Below, in pieces: positions 9,386-18,188 of a DNA stretch of 64,000 nt. Source of the stretch: BCD1 sp965230565 (GTDB lineage Bacteria; Bacteroidota; Bacteroidia; Chitinophagales; Saprospiraceae). The notes beneath the pieces were generated by a model. The model saw only the letters and a program-made list of their open reading frames with translations, made no database searches and was not told the DNA's origin. The first letter of the stretch is position 1. The number at the start of each line of letters is the position of its first letter. The position numbers were made by a program, and so were the translations under genes. Location: contig CBDDLH010000016.1 of NCBI GenBank assembly GCA_965230565.1, positions 1,860,001 to 1,924,000 on the forward strand. Reading direction: 5' to 3'.

Positions 9386-9416
9386 TAAATATAGATTCTT
9401 TGATTATTTTATCAAA
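9386..9416 (-). promoter_or_regulatory. Bacteroidota-type promoter for gldK
   Basis: On the minus strand TTTTG is followed after exactly 19 bases by TATATTTA, close to the Bacteroidota -33/-7 consensus (TTTG, N19, TAnnTTTG). It lies about 65 bases upstream of the gldK start. Confidence 0.5.
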
Positions 9417-9953
9417 AATAAGTTTTCTAAATTGTTAGAGAAATGTCAAAGTTTAACATAACTGATTAGAAGAACGCAAAATTAACATTATGTATTATAC
9501 ATTCTAATTTTTTTAAAACCTTAACACTTTAAGGGTGCCCTACAGACCAGAATGCGAACAATCACCTCCTGAAAACCTCCAAAAACCAAATTTCAATTTA
9601 CAATCCAAAAAAAGGGAATTCTTACCTCTTTAGGGTTGAAAACTGAATTTTACTTTTTGCTCAAAGTGTACTGGCACCTGAGTGTAGGTTCCTTTCTGAA
9701 TCCTTAAAAAACGGGATATTAATGTCTGTTTTTTATCAGATTCCAACAATTAAATCCCGTTTTGACGCGACAAAATTAATTTTTTCTGCTGATGTTCAAA
9801 GAAACTACCAACAAAAAAAATGTACGCTGAAATGCAAAATCAGGATTTTAACATTTTCCACAACCATTAAGAAACGGGGTTTACTCCTGGTTTCCGGCAG
9901 CCAGGAGATCTTTTTTCAATGAGAGAGACTGGTCTGATCTATTGTACAGACCC
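9417..9953. other. Intergenic region, no gene supported
   Basis: AT-rich spacer between gldK and the PorP-like gene. The only distinct signals are a plus-strand terminator-like hairpin (CTCCTGG 9884-9890 with CCAGGAG 9901-9907, then a T-run) and a 6-bp hairpin GGTCTG/CAGACC at 9931-9952 just past the PorP-like stop. No plus-strand gene precedes the first hairpin. A 66-codon frame at 9722-9922 has no recognisable features and includes that hairpin, so it is not called. Confidence 0.5.
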
Positions 9954-10919
9954 TTATAAAAACCGGGGATTGTAGATAATTTTTGGTAACCTTCCCTTCC
10001 CGATGGTTTGTTCCAGTGTATACGTGATCTGAATCTCATGCGAGCCGCTGTGCACATTATTCAGTTTTGACAACCCCAGATCGTAAGCGTAAGCAACCCG
10101 AAGTTTGTCATTCAGACTAAACCCGCCGATGAGTGCAAGGGCATCTATTGTACTGGAACTATACCCTCTAAACGAGGCACCTCCAAAAATATTGTCATTA
10201 TAATTAACCAACAAAGAAACGTAGGTCTGTAACTGCGTTGCATCTGATTTGACAGATACAGAAGGTCGCAAAACAAAAGCATCGGATATTTCAAAATTGG
10301 CCGCTACATTCATATAATAATGTCTCACCAACCGAAGGCTCACTCCGTCCAGGGTCGCACTACCTTCATTAATATTGTGCACTGCAATCCCGCCTTCGAA
10401 CCTTTCTGTTTGATAATAAACGCCAAAATTGGCTGTTGGTATTGTCAGGCTTATATTGGTTGTTGGCAAAATATCATCGTTATGGGTGAAATTTCCAGGC
10501 TCATTATAACTTCCCTCCGGAGTCAGTAATTTACTGCCATCAAGAGAACGGGAAACCACACCGCCGGACAAACCAGCTGAAAGCACTCCATCTCCCAAAT
10601 AAAAATGATAATCATATGCGAGTAATCCCGTTACGCCTTGTTCAGCTCCCTGAGTCTCATTCTGAACTCTAATACCAATACCACTATTAAAAATATACAG
10701 CGGCATGTGAGCGTTTACCTGCTGTGTTCTGGGCTGCCCGGGAATGCCTACCCACTGACTGCGGATACTGGCAGTCATTTTGAGAGAAGGTTGAAGCCCG
10801 GCATAGGCAGGATTGATCGTAAAGGGATCCAGCATTTCCAGGCTGTATTGCGGTATCTGCTGCCCATATATAAAGGTACAGAGAAATGTGCCTGCGATTA
10901 TCAGAAAGATGCGATTCAT
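9954..10919 (-). CDS. PorP/SprF-family type IX secretion membrane protein
   Basis: A 321-residue outer-membrane beta-barrel protein of the PorP/SprF family; members anchor or help export specific T9SS cargo at the cell surface. The start is taken at 10919 (MNRIFLIIAG) because it begins a clean signal peptide ending near IYGQQ; an upstream in-frame ATG would add 15 charged residues. The mature N-terminus shows the family hallmark QIPQYSLEMLDPFTINPAYAG, followed by amphipathic strands and a C-terminal LEQTIGK region. Family members often pair with large SprB-like proteins; none is adjacent, although a giant T9SS cargo is encoded 12 kb away. Confidence 0.9.
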   Translation of the reverse strand: MNRIFLIIAGTFLCTFIYGQQIPQYSLEMLDPFTINPAYAGLQPSLKMTASIRSQWVGIPGQPRTQQVNAHMPLYIFNSGIGIRVQNETQGAEQGVTGLLAYDYHFYLGDGVLSAGLSGGVVSRSLDGSKLLTPEGSYNEPGNFTHNDDILPTTNISLTIPTANFGVYYQTERFEGGIAVHNINEGSATLDGVSLRLVRHYYMNVAANFEISDAFVLRPSVSVKSDATQLQTYVSLLVNYNDNIFGGASFRGYSSSTIDALALIGGFSLNDKLRVAYAYDLGLSKLNNVHSGSHEIQITYTLEQTIGKGRLPKIIYNPRFL

Positions 10920-11385
10920 CGGGAATATTTTTCTATAATTGTGCTGTAATTTAGGTAATTCCAAAGAAAAAGGAAAGGTGAAGTACCTTTTTGTCAGGGA
11001 AATACCCTAAGATTTAAACTCCGATGCAGCAATTTAGTTCAATAGGGTATCTTGAAATAACAGCTGTCTCTGAAGCCTTCCGGCAATCAAATAATAAAAT
11101 TATTCCCCGAAAAGACATTAATCTATCTATTAGATCACATAACAAGCTTCCTGTTCCCGGAAAACCATTTTGTGATATTGGGAAATTGGGAAAACTGGAA
11201 GAATGGAAGGTGGAATGATTAAAGAATCCGGATGATTAGAAAGGTGAAAGGAAATTTTTTAAGCATAATATTCAGAATGATGTTTCAAAATCCCTTTTCC
11301 AACTTCCCATTTTCCAACTATCCGTCTGATTTTTAACGATCCATAAAAAAACAAAACTTACAATAACACTTAAATAACTAATTAC
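10920..11385. other. Divergent intergenic region
   Basis: About 465 bases between the divergent PorP-like and barrel-protein genes. It is AT-rich and must hold both promoters, but no clear TTTG-N19-TAnnTTTG match was found. A 64-codon frame at 11024-11218 lacks coding character. Stretches such as AACTTCCCATTTTCCAACTA resemble the low-complexity phrases seen in other gaps of this window. Confidence 0.4.
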
Positions 11386-12111
11386 ATGAAAAGAGCAGGT
11401 ATTTTATTTTTGTTTCTGGCTATCAGTTTTGGTGCTACTGCACAAATGTGGATTGAGGTCGGAGCGAAAGGTATGTATGGTTTTAAAGGATTTTATAATG
11501 ACAACATCGTCAATGACCGTGATCACGAATACAAGATCAGCACAGGTTATTCCTATGGTGGATTGGTGAACATCAACTTCGCTGACAGGCATGGTTTTAT
11601 CATTGAAGGACTGTTATCAGAGAACATCCAGAAATTCAATTATGAAATCGGTGGAAATATACAAAGTGCAAATGAAGTCCAATGGTCAACATTTGACACC
11701 TACATTATGTACAGAGCCTATAATAATACTGCCTTTTTGGAAATAGGTCCTAAACTATCCTTTATAAGGGCAATTGACCAAACGCCCAATCCACTCGACG
11801 CATGGGACATCCCCAAACAATACAACGAGCAATATTGGTCAGCCGCAGTAGGTTTCGGAGGCATGATCGTCGGATCTGAATTCTTTACGCTGAAAATGGG
11901 ATTGCGGTTTGAATATGCACTAACTGGTTTGGAAAGCAGTGAAGGAGAGAAAAATAATTTTCCTACGGGAGCGTATCTTGTTTCCTATGAAAATTTCAAA
12001 CCCTCCCACCCTTTTAGCGCTACCCTCGGTCTCGAGCTGAACTTTGCCATTGGTGCCGTTGCCCGTGCACAGTGCGGAAGAAGAAGCTTTATCTTCGGAT
12101 CAGGCTATTAA
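11386..12111 (+). CDS. Putative outer-membrane beta-barrel protein
   Basis: A 241-residue protein with a signal peptide (about 1-19, ending ATAQ) and a mature region dominated by alternating polar and hydrophobic residues with many Gly, Tyr and Phe, as in an 8- to 10-strand barrel (examples around GYSYGGLVNINFADRHGFII and ATLGLELNFAIG). It resembles the general PorT/opacity-type barrels of Bacteroidota but shows no motif that fixes a function. It stands alone on the plus strand; a GTGCATAG inverted repeat that may end transcription from both sides follows 10 bases later. Confidence 0.7.
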   Translation: MKRAGILFLFLAISFGATAQMWIEVGAKGMYGFKGFYNDNIVNDRDHEYKISTGYSYGGLVNINFADRHGFIIEGLLSENIQKFNYEIGGNIQSANEVQWSTFDTYIMYRAYNNTAFLEIGPKLSFIRAIDQTPNPLDAWDIPKQYNEQYWSAAVGFGGMIVGSEFFTLKMGLRFEYALTGLESSEGEKNNFPTGAYLVSYENFKPSHPFSATLGLELNFAIGAVARAQCGRRSFIFGSGY

Positions 12112-12120
12112 AAATGCATG

Positions 12121-12178
12121 GTGCATAGTGCATAGTGCTGAGTTTATAATTTTTAACTCTAAACTATGCACTATGCAC
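12121..12178. repeat. Inverted repeat of GTGCATAGTGCATAG overlapping a stop codon
   Basis: GTGCATAGTGCATAG (12121-12135) and its exact complement CTATGCACTATGCAC (12164-12178) form a 15-bp stem around a 28-base AT-rich loop, between convergent genes. Each arm is itself a tandem 7-8-mer. The right arm encodes the last codons and the TAG stop of the desaturase gene on the minus strand. It probably serves as a two-way transcript end. Confidence 0.65.
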
Positions 12179-13039
12179 TTCTTCATATTCCTTTCTTATT
12201 TGCTCGCTCGTTTTTCTCGAACCATCATGGCTCCAGCCCGGAGGGCCAAAAATATATCCCAGAGCGTTTTTCACAGAACCTGCAGTGAATGCATCTTTAA
12301 ACAGCCTGCCCCACTCTACAAAAGCAATCTTAACCGGATTATAGGTATCGATATTTTTTACCAGTCCATAGGTTGGATGCTCCTCTTCCTTTTGGAATGT
12401 TCCAAACAGCCGATCCCAGATAATAAGGATACCGCCATGATTGCGATCGAGATATTTCGGATCAGAGGAATGATGGACCCGGTGATGAGAAGGTGTGTTG
12501 AAAATATATTCCATCGGACGCGGCAATTTATAGATGGCTTCTGTATGGATCCAGAATTGATATAATAAACTGATCGATTGTTGTATCATCACAAATACCG
12601 GGGGAAAACCAATCAGCGGCAGCCACAACCAAAAAATAAACCCGCCGGTGAGGTCTCCTGTCCACGTTTGGCGCAAAGCCGTTCCAAGGTTATACTTTCT
12701 TGAGGAATGATGCACCACATGAGATGCCCAGAAATACCTGCTTTCATGAGAAATCCGGTGGAACCAGTAATAGGAAAAATCCTCGCCGAAGAATAACAAA
12801 ACCCAGGCCCACCATACAGCGTCAATTTCAAAAATGTGAAATTGATAAACTAAAGTGTAGGCACCGAAGACAAGTGCTTTACCTGCCAGCCCCACGATCA
12901 CATTACCAATTCCCATGGCAAGGCTGCTGGCTGTATCTTTGGCTTCAAACCATTCTTTATTATGCCTCGCGGCAAACCAGATTTCCAGCAACAACAATAT
13001 TATAAATCCTGGTATGGCATATAAAACAATATTATTCAT
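12164..13039 (-). CDS. Sterol desaturase / fatty acid hydroxylase family protein
   Basis: A 291-residue membrane di-iron enzyme of the fatty-acid-hydroxylase superfamily. Three histidine clusters supply iron ligands: HRISH (94-98), HVVHH (107-111) and HHRVHH (185-190) followed by His201. Hydrophobic segments lie at about 5-22, 45-68, 75-90 and 135-165. Bacterial members hydroxylate or desaturate lipids such as carotenoids, sterols or ornithine lipids; the exact substrate cannot be told. It converges on the barrel-protein gene, and its last codons lie within an inverted repeat. Confidence 0.85.
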   Translation of the reverse strand: MNNIVLYAIPGFIILLLLEIWFAARHNKEWFEAKDTASSLAMGIGNVIVGLAGKALVFGAYTLVYQFHIFEIDAVWWAWVLLFFGEDFSYYWFHRISHESRYFWASHVVHHSSRKYNLGTALRQTWTGDLTGGFIFWLWLPLIGFPPVFVMIQQSISLLYQFWIHTEAIYKLPRPMEYIFNTPSHHRVHHSSDPKYLDRNHGGILIIWDRLFGTFQKEEEHPTYGLVKNIDTYNPVKIAFVEWGRLFKDAFTAGSVKNALGYIFGPPGWSHDGSRKTSEQIRKEYEEVHSA

Positions 13040-13130
13040 GACTTCAGATTAGGCCTTTAAAGGAGGTAAATTTACAAAATGTTGGAAAATGGATGAATTT
13101 GAACCATTTGAACCTTAAACCTCAAACTCC

Positions 13131-13176
13131 CACAAAAAAACAGTCAAGCTTTCCCTTTCGGGCTAACCTGACTGTT
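13131..13176 (-). terminator. Intrinsic terminator after the coiled-coil gene
   Basis: On the minus strand AACAGTCA (13169-13176) pairs with TGACTGTT (13139-13146), with a partial inner stem around a GAAA loop, followed by seven T. It lies about 35 bases past the stop at 13212. Confidence 0.8.
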
Positions 13177-13211
13177 CATCTTAAATCAGAAAAATTATGT
13201 TCACCTAAAAA

Positions 13212-13598
13212 TCAATTAAACCATTCGGCCAAAAATTTATAAAAATCAACCTTCAGCTCTGCAAAGAGCTTACGGAAGGTTTCCATTCTATCCAACAATT
13301 CTTCGTGTTTCTGTGCTAGGAGTTCTTCACTGCCTCTCTCATCTTTCACCCACTCGACTAATTTATGTTCATGGCTGTTCACGTCGTGCTTCAGATGGTC
13401 GATAACTTCTTTTTCGCGAATGAATTGATTTTGGAAATGCTCAAGCTTTCGAAGCATCTCTTTTGCGGGGTCGTTCAATACCAGAGTAGATAAACGGCTC
13501 TCATAAATCTCGATCTCATCGGCAACAAAAAGCAATTCATTCTTCCAGACTTTGTTTTCATAGTGCAAATTTTTCGCTTCAATTTTTTCTACAGGCAT
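13212..13598 (-). CDS. Small coiled-coil protein of unknown function
   Basis: A 128-residue, highly charged, almost entirely helical protein without a signal peptide or membrane segment. Heptad-like Leu/Ile/Met spacing runs from about residue 25 to 120, so it likely forms a cytoplasmic coiled coil or helical bundle. Acidic and His-rich patches (HLKHDVNSHEHKLVEW) are present; whether these bind metal is open. It is divergent from sucC with a 224-base shared upstream region containing a 20-bp palindrome. No family is recognised. Confidence 0.7.
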   Translation of the reverse strand: MPVEKIEAKNLHYENKVWKNELLFVADEIEIYESRLSTLVLNDPAKEMLRKLEHFQNQFIREKEVIDHLKHDVNSHEHKLVEWVKDERGSEELLAQKHEELLDRMETFRKLFAELKVDFYKFLAEWFN

Positions 13599-13668
13599 GG
13601 TCGAATATATTTTTAATGGTTAAGTAATTTGATCAATGATAACGATAGCAAGATGACCAAATAAATAC

Positions 13669-13688
13669 ATTTCGGTCATGACCAAAAT
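13669..13688. promoter_or_regulatory. Operator-like palindrome upstream of sucC
   Basis: The 20-base sequence ATTTCGGTCATGACCAAAAT is a palindrome with a single mismatched pair, centred on CATG. A further half-site, GACCAAAT, lies about 15 bases to its left. It sits between divergent genes, about 100 bases before the putative sucC -7 element (TACTTTTG, 13785-13792). The size and symmetry suit a dimeric regulator; the regulator is unknown. Confidence 0.4.
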
Positions 13689-13784
13689 CAGGACATATGG
13701 ATGACTTTTATCAGGAGAAGCCGCCAAAATTTGGGCCATATAATTTTTTAAAAAATGAGGTTATAGTTTTTAATTTATTTGACT

Positions 13785-13792
13785 TACTTTTG
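13785..13792 (+). promoter_or_regulatory. Putative -7 element of sucC
   Basis: TACTTTTG matches the Bacteroidota TAnnTTTG box 31 bases before the sucC start codon. No good -33 TTTG is found at the expected spacing. Confidence 0.4.
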
Positions 13793-13822
13793 AGCTGATT
13801 TTTCAAAACAAGATGCATCAAT

Positions 13823-15025
13823 ATGAATTTACACGAATATCAAGGTAAAGAACTACTCAAAAGTTACGGCGTTGCCATCCAGGAAGGATTGGTCGCTAGC
13901 ACTGCTGATGAAGCAGTTGAAGCATTCAAAAACCTTCAGGAGCAGACCGGTACTGAGTTTGCTGTTGTTAAGGCACAGATCCATGCAGGAGGCCGAGGAA
14001 AAGGCGGAGGGGTAAAACTCGCCAAGAATATGGATGAGCTAAAAGAACACGCCGGTAATATCATCGGAATGATGTTGAAAACGCCTCAGACTCCAGGTGG
14101 AATAAACGGTCCTGGTAAGCTGGTAAGAAAAGTACTGGTCGCCGAAGACGTTTACGCGCCTGATTTTGACGCATGTAAAGAGTATTACGTTTCTATCCTC
14201 ATGGATCGTGAACGTAAATGCAACGTAATCATTTACTCCACAGAAGGGGGAATGAATATCGAAGAAGTTGCGGAAGAGACGCCACACCTTGTACACAAAG
14301 AATATATCGATCCACTCCTGGGGCTCATGCCTTTCCAGGCCAGAAAAGTAGCTTTCAACCTCGGTTTGAGCGGTCAGGCATTTAAGGACATGACCAAATT
14401 CATCACCAACCTATATAAAGCTTTCGTTGGTGCTGATGCATCATTGTTTGAGATCAATCCATGCCTGAAAACAGGAGATGACAGAATTGTGGCCGTCGAC
14501 TGTAAGGTTACCCTTGATGACAACTCCCTTTTCCGTCATAAAGATCTTGCAGCGTTGAGAGATACTGACGAAGAAGATCCTACTGAAGTGGAAGCTAAGA
14601 GTTTCGGTCTGAACTTCATCAACCTCGACGGTAATGTAGGGTGTATGGTGAACGGTGCCGGATTAGCCATGTCTACCATGGACATCATCAAGCTTTCAGG
14701 CGGAGAACCTGCAAACTTCCTCGATGTGGGAGGTACTGCTGATGCGGCAAGAGTTGAACAGGCATTCAGGATCATCCTTCGTGATCCAAAGGTAGAAGCT
14801 ATCCTGATCAATATTTTCGGAGGTATCGTACGCTGCGACCGTGTTGCTCAGGGTGTTGTGGATGCATACAAAAACATCGGTGACATCAAGGTGCCGATCA
14901 TCGTTCGCCTTCAGGGAACCAATGCGGACATCGCCAAGACAATTATCGACGAATCAGGATTATCCGTACACTCAGCTATCCTGCTACAGGAAGCAGCTGA
15001 CCTCGTGAAAGAGGTGGTAGGATAA
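13823..15025 (+). CDS. sucC: Succinyl-CoA synthetase beta subunit
   Basis: A 400-residue ADP-forming subunit that, with SucD, interconverts succinyl-CoA and succinate in the TCA cycle. It begins with the canonical MNLHEYQGKELL. An ATP-grasp domain follows (about 5-230), with KAQIHAGGRGKGGGVK (residues 50-65) as the nucleotide site and EINPC as a metal-site signature. The C-terminal CoA-ligase domain includes GAGLAMSTMD, NFLDVGGTAD and INIFGGIVRCD. Length is as expected (about 390-400). The sucD gene is not adjacent: a terminator follows at once, so the two subunits are encoded apart, as in many Bacteroidota. Confidence 0.97.
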   Translation: MNLHEYQGKELLKSYGVAIQEGLVASTADEAVEAFKNLQEQTGTEFAVVKAQIHAGGRGKGGGVKLAKNMDELKEHAGNIIGMMLKTPQTPGGINGPGKLVRKVLVAEDVYAPDFDACKEYYVSILMDRERKCNVIIYSTEGGMNIEEVAEETPHLVHKEYIDPLLGLMPFQARKVAFNLGLSGQAFKDMTKFITNLYKAFVGADASLFEINPCLKTGDDRIVAVDCKVTLDDNSLFRHKDLAALRDTDEEDPTEVEAKSFGLNFINLDGNVGCMVNGAGLAMSTMDIIKLSGGEPANFLDVGGTADAARVEQAFRIILRDPKVEAILINIFGGIVRCDRVAQGVVDAYKNIGDIKVPIIVRLQGTNADIAKTIIDESGLSVHSAILLQEAADLVKEVVG

Positions 15026-15050
15026 TAAATTCCTAAACGAAATAAAATGG

Positions 15051-15084
15051 AAAAGCTCCGGCGGGAATCTGGCGGGGCTTTTTT
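15051..15084 (+). terminator. Intrinsic terminator of sucC
   Basis: AAAGCTCCG (15052-15060) pairs with CGGGGCTTT (15073-15081) with one G-U pair, and a T-run follows. Confidence 0.85.
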
Positions 15085-15245
15085 ATGTCAACTACTTAAC
15101 TAAGTTGCGAGTCTGCCTCCTGACGATGGCAGGCAGGTTACGTGTTGCGAGTTGGATCAAAAAATTGATTTTTTTGAATGATTCAGTAATAATCCTGAAG
15201 GAAAAGGAGCGTTTATTGCTAAATTTCTTTAACCCGCAACTTGAA

Positions 15246-15926
15246 TTACTTATTCAACATATTATTCATATTCACGCTTATCAATCCATTCTCAATAGCG
15301 TAAATAATAAGGCCAACCGTGTTTTTTGACTGGGTTTTTTCCAGCATTTTATTTCGGTGACCTTCAACGGTTCTCGAACTGATGAATAGCTTTTCTGCAA
15401 TCTCTTTATTCGTATGTTGATCACAGATAAGCATCAGAATTTCTTTTTCCCGCTTGGTAAGTTCATCCAAAGTGGCCTTTTTCTTGGGCTTGCCAAACAG
15501 CATGCGTTCTCTCAACAGTTGAACGATATAGGCATTATAATGAAATCCTTTTTCGATAACATTCTTTATGGTCTCGAACAATTCGTCCGGATCCACATTT
15601 TTAGGCAAAAAGGCAGATGCTCCTTCTTCAACGAGATTGAGGATCATAGAGGAATTGTAGTGAGAGGTAAGAATAACGACCTTAACATCCGGGAAATCTC
15701 TTTGCAATAGTTTCAGGGTATCCACCCCATCCAAAACGGGCATTTGTAAATCTAGCAGGATGAGTTCAGGTAATGGCTCATTATCTTTCAAGGCATCCAT
15801 AAGAGCGACACCGTTGTCAGCCTCCAGAACAACCTGACAGAAGTCGCAATCCTGAAGCAGCATTTCCATGCCTTTCCTGAACAGCGCCTCGTCGTCAACC
15901 AGGGCTATTGTATACTTATTATTCAT
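15246..15926 (-). CDS. LuxR/NarL-type response regulator
   Basis: A 226-residue two-component transcription factor. The receiver domain (about 4-125) has the acidic pair DD (11-12), phospho-acceptor Asp59 in LILLDLQMP, the Thr/Ser switch in VVILTSHY and Lys in FLPKNV. A LuxR-type helix-turn-helix (about 152-215) shows LTKREKEILMLI and NKEIAEKLFISSRTVEGHRN. It overlaps the histidine kinase gene by 8 bases, so translation is probably coupled and the kinase is its partner. It is the last gene of a four-gene minus-strand operon beginning at 17919. Confidence 0.93.
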   Translation of the reverse strand: MNNKYTIALVDDEALFRKGMEMLLQDCDFCQVVLEADNGVALMDALKDNEPLPELILLDLQMPVLDGVDTLKLLQRDFPDVKVVILTSHYNSSMILNLVEEGASAFLPKNVDPDELFETIKNVIEKGFHYNAYIVQLLRERMLFGKPKKKATLDELTKREKEILMLICDQHTNKEIAEKLFISSRTVEGHRNKMLEKTQSKNTVGLIIYAIENGLISVNMNNMLNK

Positions 15927-16698
15927 ATAGAGGGATCTTTATTTTTATTTCCGCGCCTTTGGTTACATGTCGATTGATTTGCCAGCTACCATTTAAAACC
16001 TGCACTCTAATTTCAAGGTTGTTAAGTCCCAGTCCTTTAGTATCTCCTTGCGGAAAACCAACCCCATCATCATGGTAGTCCAGGCACAATAAACTATCTT
16101 TTTTATCAAAATTAATATTTACATTTTTTGCATTCGCATGTTTCAAGGCATTTTGGATCAATTCCTGGACAATCCTGAACAGATGTAACTGCTGCATATC
16201 GTCCTTCAACTGCCACTCAACCTCACTATTGATATTCAACTTCACTACTCCGGTACGGTTGATAGCGTTTTCCAATTCCTCAAAAGCGCTGTGAATTCCA
16301 AATTTACTCAGGACCGGAGGCATCAATTCATGGGAAATGTCTCTTGAAGTTTGTATGCTTTCATCCAAGGAGGTGCGTATGTGATCAAGTATTTTTTCTG
16401 TATCCTGGCCTTTGGCAATGGCCTTTTTTAGCAAATGCAGGTTTAAATGAATCACATTTAGTTTTGAACCAACATCATCATGAAGTTCCCGGGCAATTCT
16501 GTCGCGCTCTTTTTCCTGTGTCTGGATGGTACTATCTAATAACTTTTTCTGAAAATCCAGTTTTATCTGTTGATTTACCAGCTTTTCAGTTTGTATCTTT
16601 TTTTGTGAAACACTAAAAAAAATAATCAGCCCCAAGGCAAAGACCAACATGATAGCCACGGAAATTACAATGAAAAGAATAAATTCATTATCATTCAT
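15919..16698 (-). CDS. Sensor histidine kinase, NarX/DesK type
   Basis: A 259-residue kinase with one N-terminal transmembrane helix (about 8-30) and almost no periplasmic part. The HisKA_3 dimerisation helix carries His73 in the motif RIARELHDDVG. The ATPase domain shows the N-box with Asn183 (ELIQNALKHAN), DGVGF (211-215) and GLGLNN (222-227). With no sensor domain of its own it probably takes its signal from the membrane protein encoded 31 bases upstream or the lipoprotein before that. It overlaps the cognate regulator gene by 8 bases. Confidence 0.93.
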   Translation of the reverse strand: MNDNEFILFIVISVAIMLVFALGLIIFFSVSQKKIQTEKLVNQQIKLDFQKKLLDSTIQTQEKERDRIARELHDDVGSKLNVIHLNLHLLKKAIAKGQDTEKILDHIRTSLDESIQTSRDISHELMPPVLSKFGIHSAFEELENAINRTGVVKLNINSEVEWQLKDDMQQLHLFRIVQELIQNALKHANAKNVNINFDKKDSLLCLDYHDDGVGFPQGDTKGLGLNNLEIRVQVLNGSWQINRHVTKGAEIKIKIPLYE

Positions 16699-16729
16699 GT
16701 AAAGAAAAATAAAATCTACGACTTAAGGT

Positions 16730-17440
16730 TCAAAAAAACTCCTTCTTTAATCGTTTATCCTCAGCTTTTTTAACGGAAGTTATTAAACCGATTAACGCTA
16801 CAAGGATAATAACCTGAGCCAAAAGGTTCAGTGAGGGATTGATAACCCATATATTCTTTTGAGTTTCCTCCGGCAACTGTGCCATTTGATTGCTGAATAA
16901 ATATAAAAATAAAGAACCTGAATATTTTAACAACAAGGCAATCAAAATAAGCTTGACCGCTCCCCTGTCCTTATATTCATAAGCTCTTTGTGTAAAGAGG
17001 TAAAACCCCACAAAACAACACCCCATAAAAAGCAACTGTACAGCTGACCTTGAAAAACTATTGTAAACAGTAATGGGCTGCAGGAAAATTGAATTGAGAA
17101 TGATCAATACCGTTCCAATAACCAGAATGGTCCTGGTGGCCAGATTGAGGTTAAACAGATTAAATAGCTTTTCAAAAAACAAACCAATAAAAATAAACTC
17201 TATCAAGGTAAAAAGGTGTAACAGATAAAGGTTATTCGCACTAGTAACATTTTCAGGAGTAATAACAAAAACAAGCAGGTAGCTGTACAATTCGAAGATG
17301 GCTCCAATGAGGATGTATACACCAAAACGCTTGATCAAATCCGTAAATTTACCGAATTTCACAAGGAAAACGAGAGCTGCAAGGATACTTGCCCCTACAG
17401 TCAAAATAATCAAAATTTGTTCTGGTGGATAGTTCTTCAC
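16730..17440 (-). CDS. Polytopic membrane protein in the signalling operon
   Basis: A 236-residue protein with about seven hydrophobic segments (roughly 8-26, 38-58, 70-92, 103-122, 130-150, 160-180, 200-222), short loops and a basic C-terminus (KKAEDKRLKKEFF), which suggests a cytoplasmic tail. There are no enzyme motifs. Its position, 31 bases before a sensor-less histidine kinase and 14 bases after a lipoprotein gene, suggests it is the sensing or transmembrane signalling component of that system. This is inferred from gene order. Confidence 0.7.
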   Translation of the reverse strand: MKNYPPEQILIILTVGASILAALVFLVKFGKFTDLIKRFGVYILIGAIFELYSYLLVFVITPENVTSANNLYLLHLFTLIEFIFIGLFFEKLFNLFNLNLATRTILVIGTVLIILNSIFLQPITVYNSFSRSAVQLLFMGCCFVGFYLFTQRAYEYKDRGAVKLILIALLLKYSGSLFLYLFSNQMAQLPEETQKNIWVINPSLNLLAQVIILVALIGLITSVKKAEDKRLKKEFF

Positions 17441-17454
17441 TAAGGCTATTTAAA

Positions 17455-17919
17455 TTAGTTGCCGCCGCAAAATGGAGGGCAGGCTGATGATACATCATAT
17501 ACATATTGCCCCTTGGCATAATCTATCATATCTACTCCTGCCTTGACCCCAACGATCATTAGTTTCGCATTAAAGCCCCCACTACCATCAGACTCCAGCC
17601 CAAGGTAAAAGCGGGAACTATCGGGACTTTCGCCTAACACATTTTCCAGGTCAATTAAAGGCAAATTAAAACCTTTTAAAGAATTACTACCTATCCAGGT
17701 CGCTGCATTACGCTCCCAGTTTTGTGTCCAGGTATTGAAAGTATTTAATGAAATAGTGTCTGCGGTAGGATCTGCAGCTACGGATTCTGCTTCTGCCATT
17801 GCTTCTGGAATTTCTTCTGCTTCGGTGGTTGTAGATTCAGGATTGTTTTGCGGGCCCTGACAGGCAAGAATGAACAACCCAATGAACATAACTGAAAGGG
17901 TTATGGGTTTCCTTTTCAT
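17455..17919 (-). CDS. Small lipoprotein heading the signalling operon
   Basis: A 154-residue protein starting MKRKPITLSV at 17919; an upstream in-frame ATG would add 41 residues in front of the signal peptide and is rejected. The lipobox ends LFILAC (about Cys20). A Glu/Thr/Ala-rich linker follows (about 25-55), then a small domain with LDLENVLGESP-like and FYLGLES segments, and a Cys-rich end (SSACPPFCGGN). It is the first gene of the operon with the membrane protein, kinase and regulator, so it may present a ligand or bind one. The family is not recognised. Confidence 0.7.
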   Translation of the reverse strand: MKRKPITLSVMFIGLFILACQGPQNNPESTTTEAEEIPEAMAEAESVAADPTADTISLNTFNTWTQNWERNAATWIGSNSLKGFNLPLIDLENVLGESPDSSRFYLGLESDGSGGFNAKLMIVGVKAGVDMIDYAKGQYVYDVSSACPPFCGGN

Positions 17920-18188
17920 GGTAATAAGGTGATTAAATTGTGATTGTAAGAAATTTAGGCAGACATTCGATTTGGAACCTAAACGTACAAATTTTTGCTT
18001 ATAAAATATACAAATCCAAAGATTTTTCGATGAATCTGTCAAGAATTCAAAATTTTTTATTGCTTAATTAACACTGAGTTTCGGTGAAATTAAAAAAACA
18101 GGTATTTATACGGTTTCGGTGAAAAAGTTAAAGGGCTATGTTTGCCATATCAATTTTATTGAGGCGAACATTTAACAACCCTTACTAC

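Noticed and set aside
9722..9922. 66-codon plus-strand frame after the PorP-like gene
   Set aside because: No motif, composition like the AT-rich spacer, and a terminator-like hairpin inside its end.
11024..11218. 64-codon plus-strand frame
   Set aside because: Lies in a divergent spacer, no motif or start signal.
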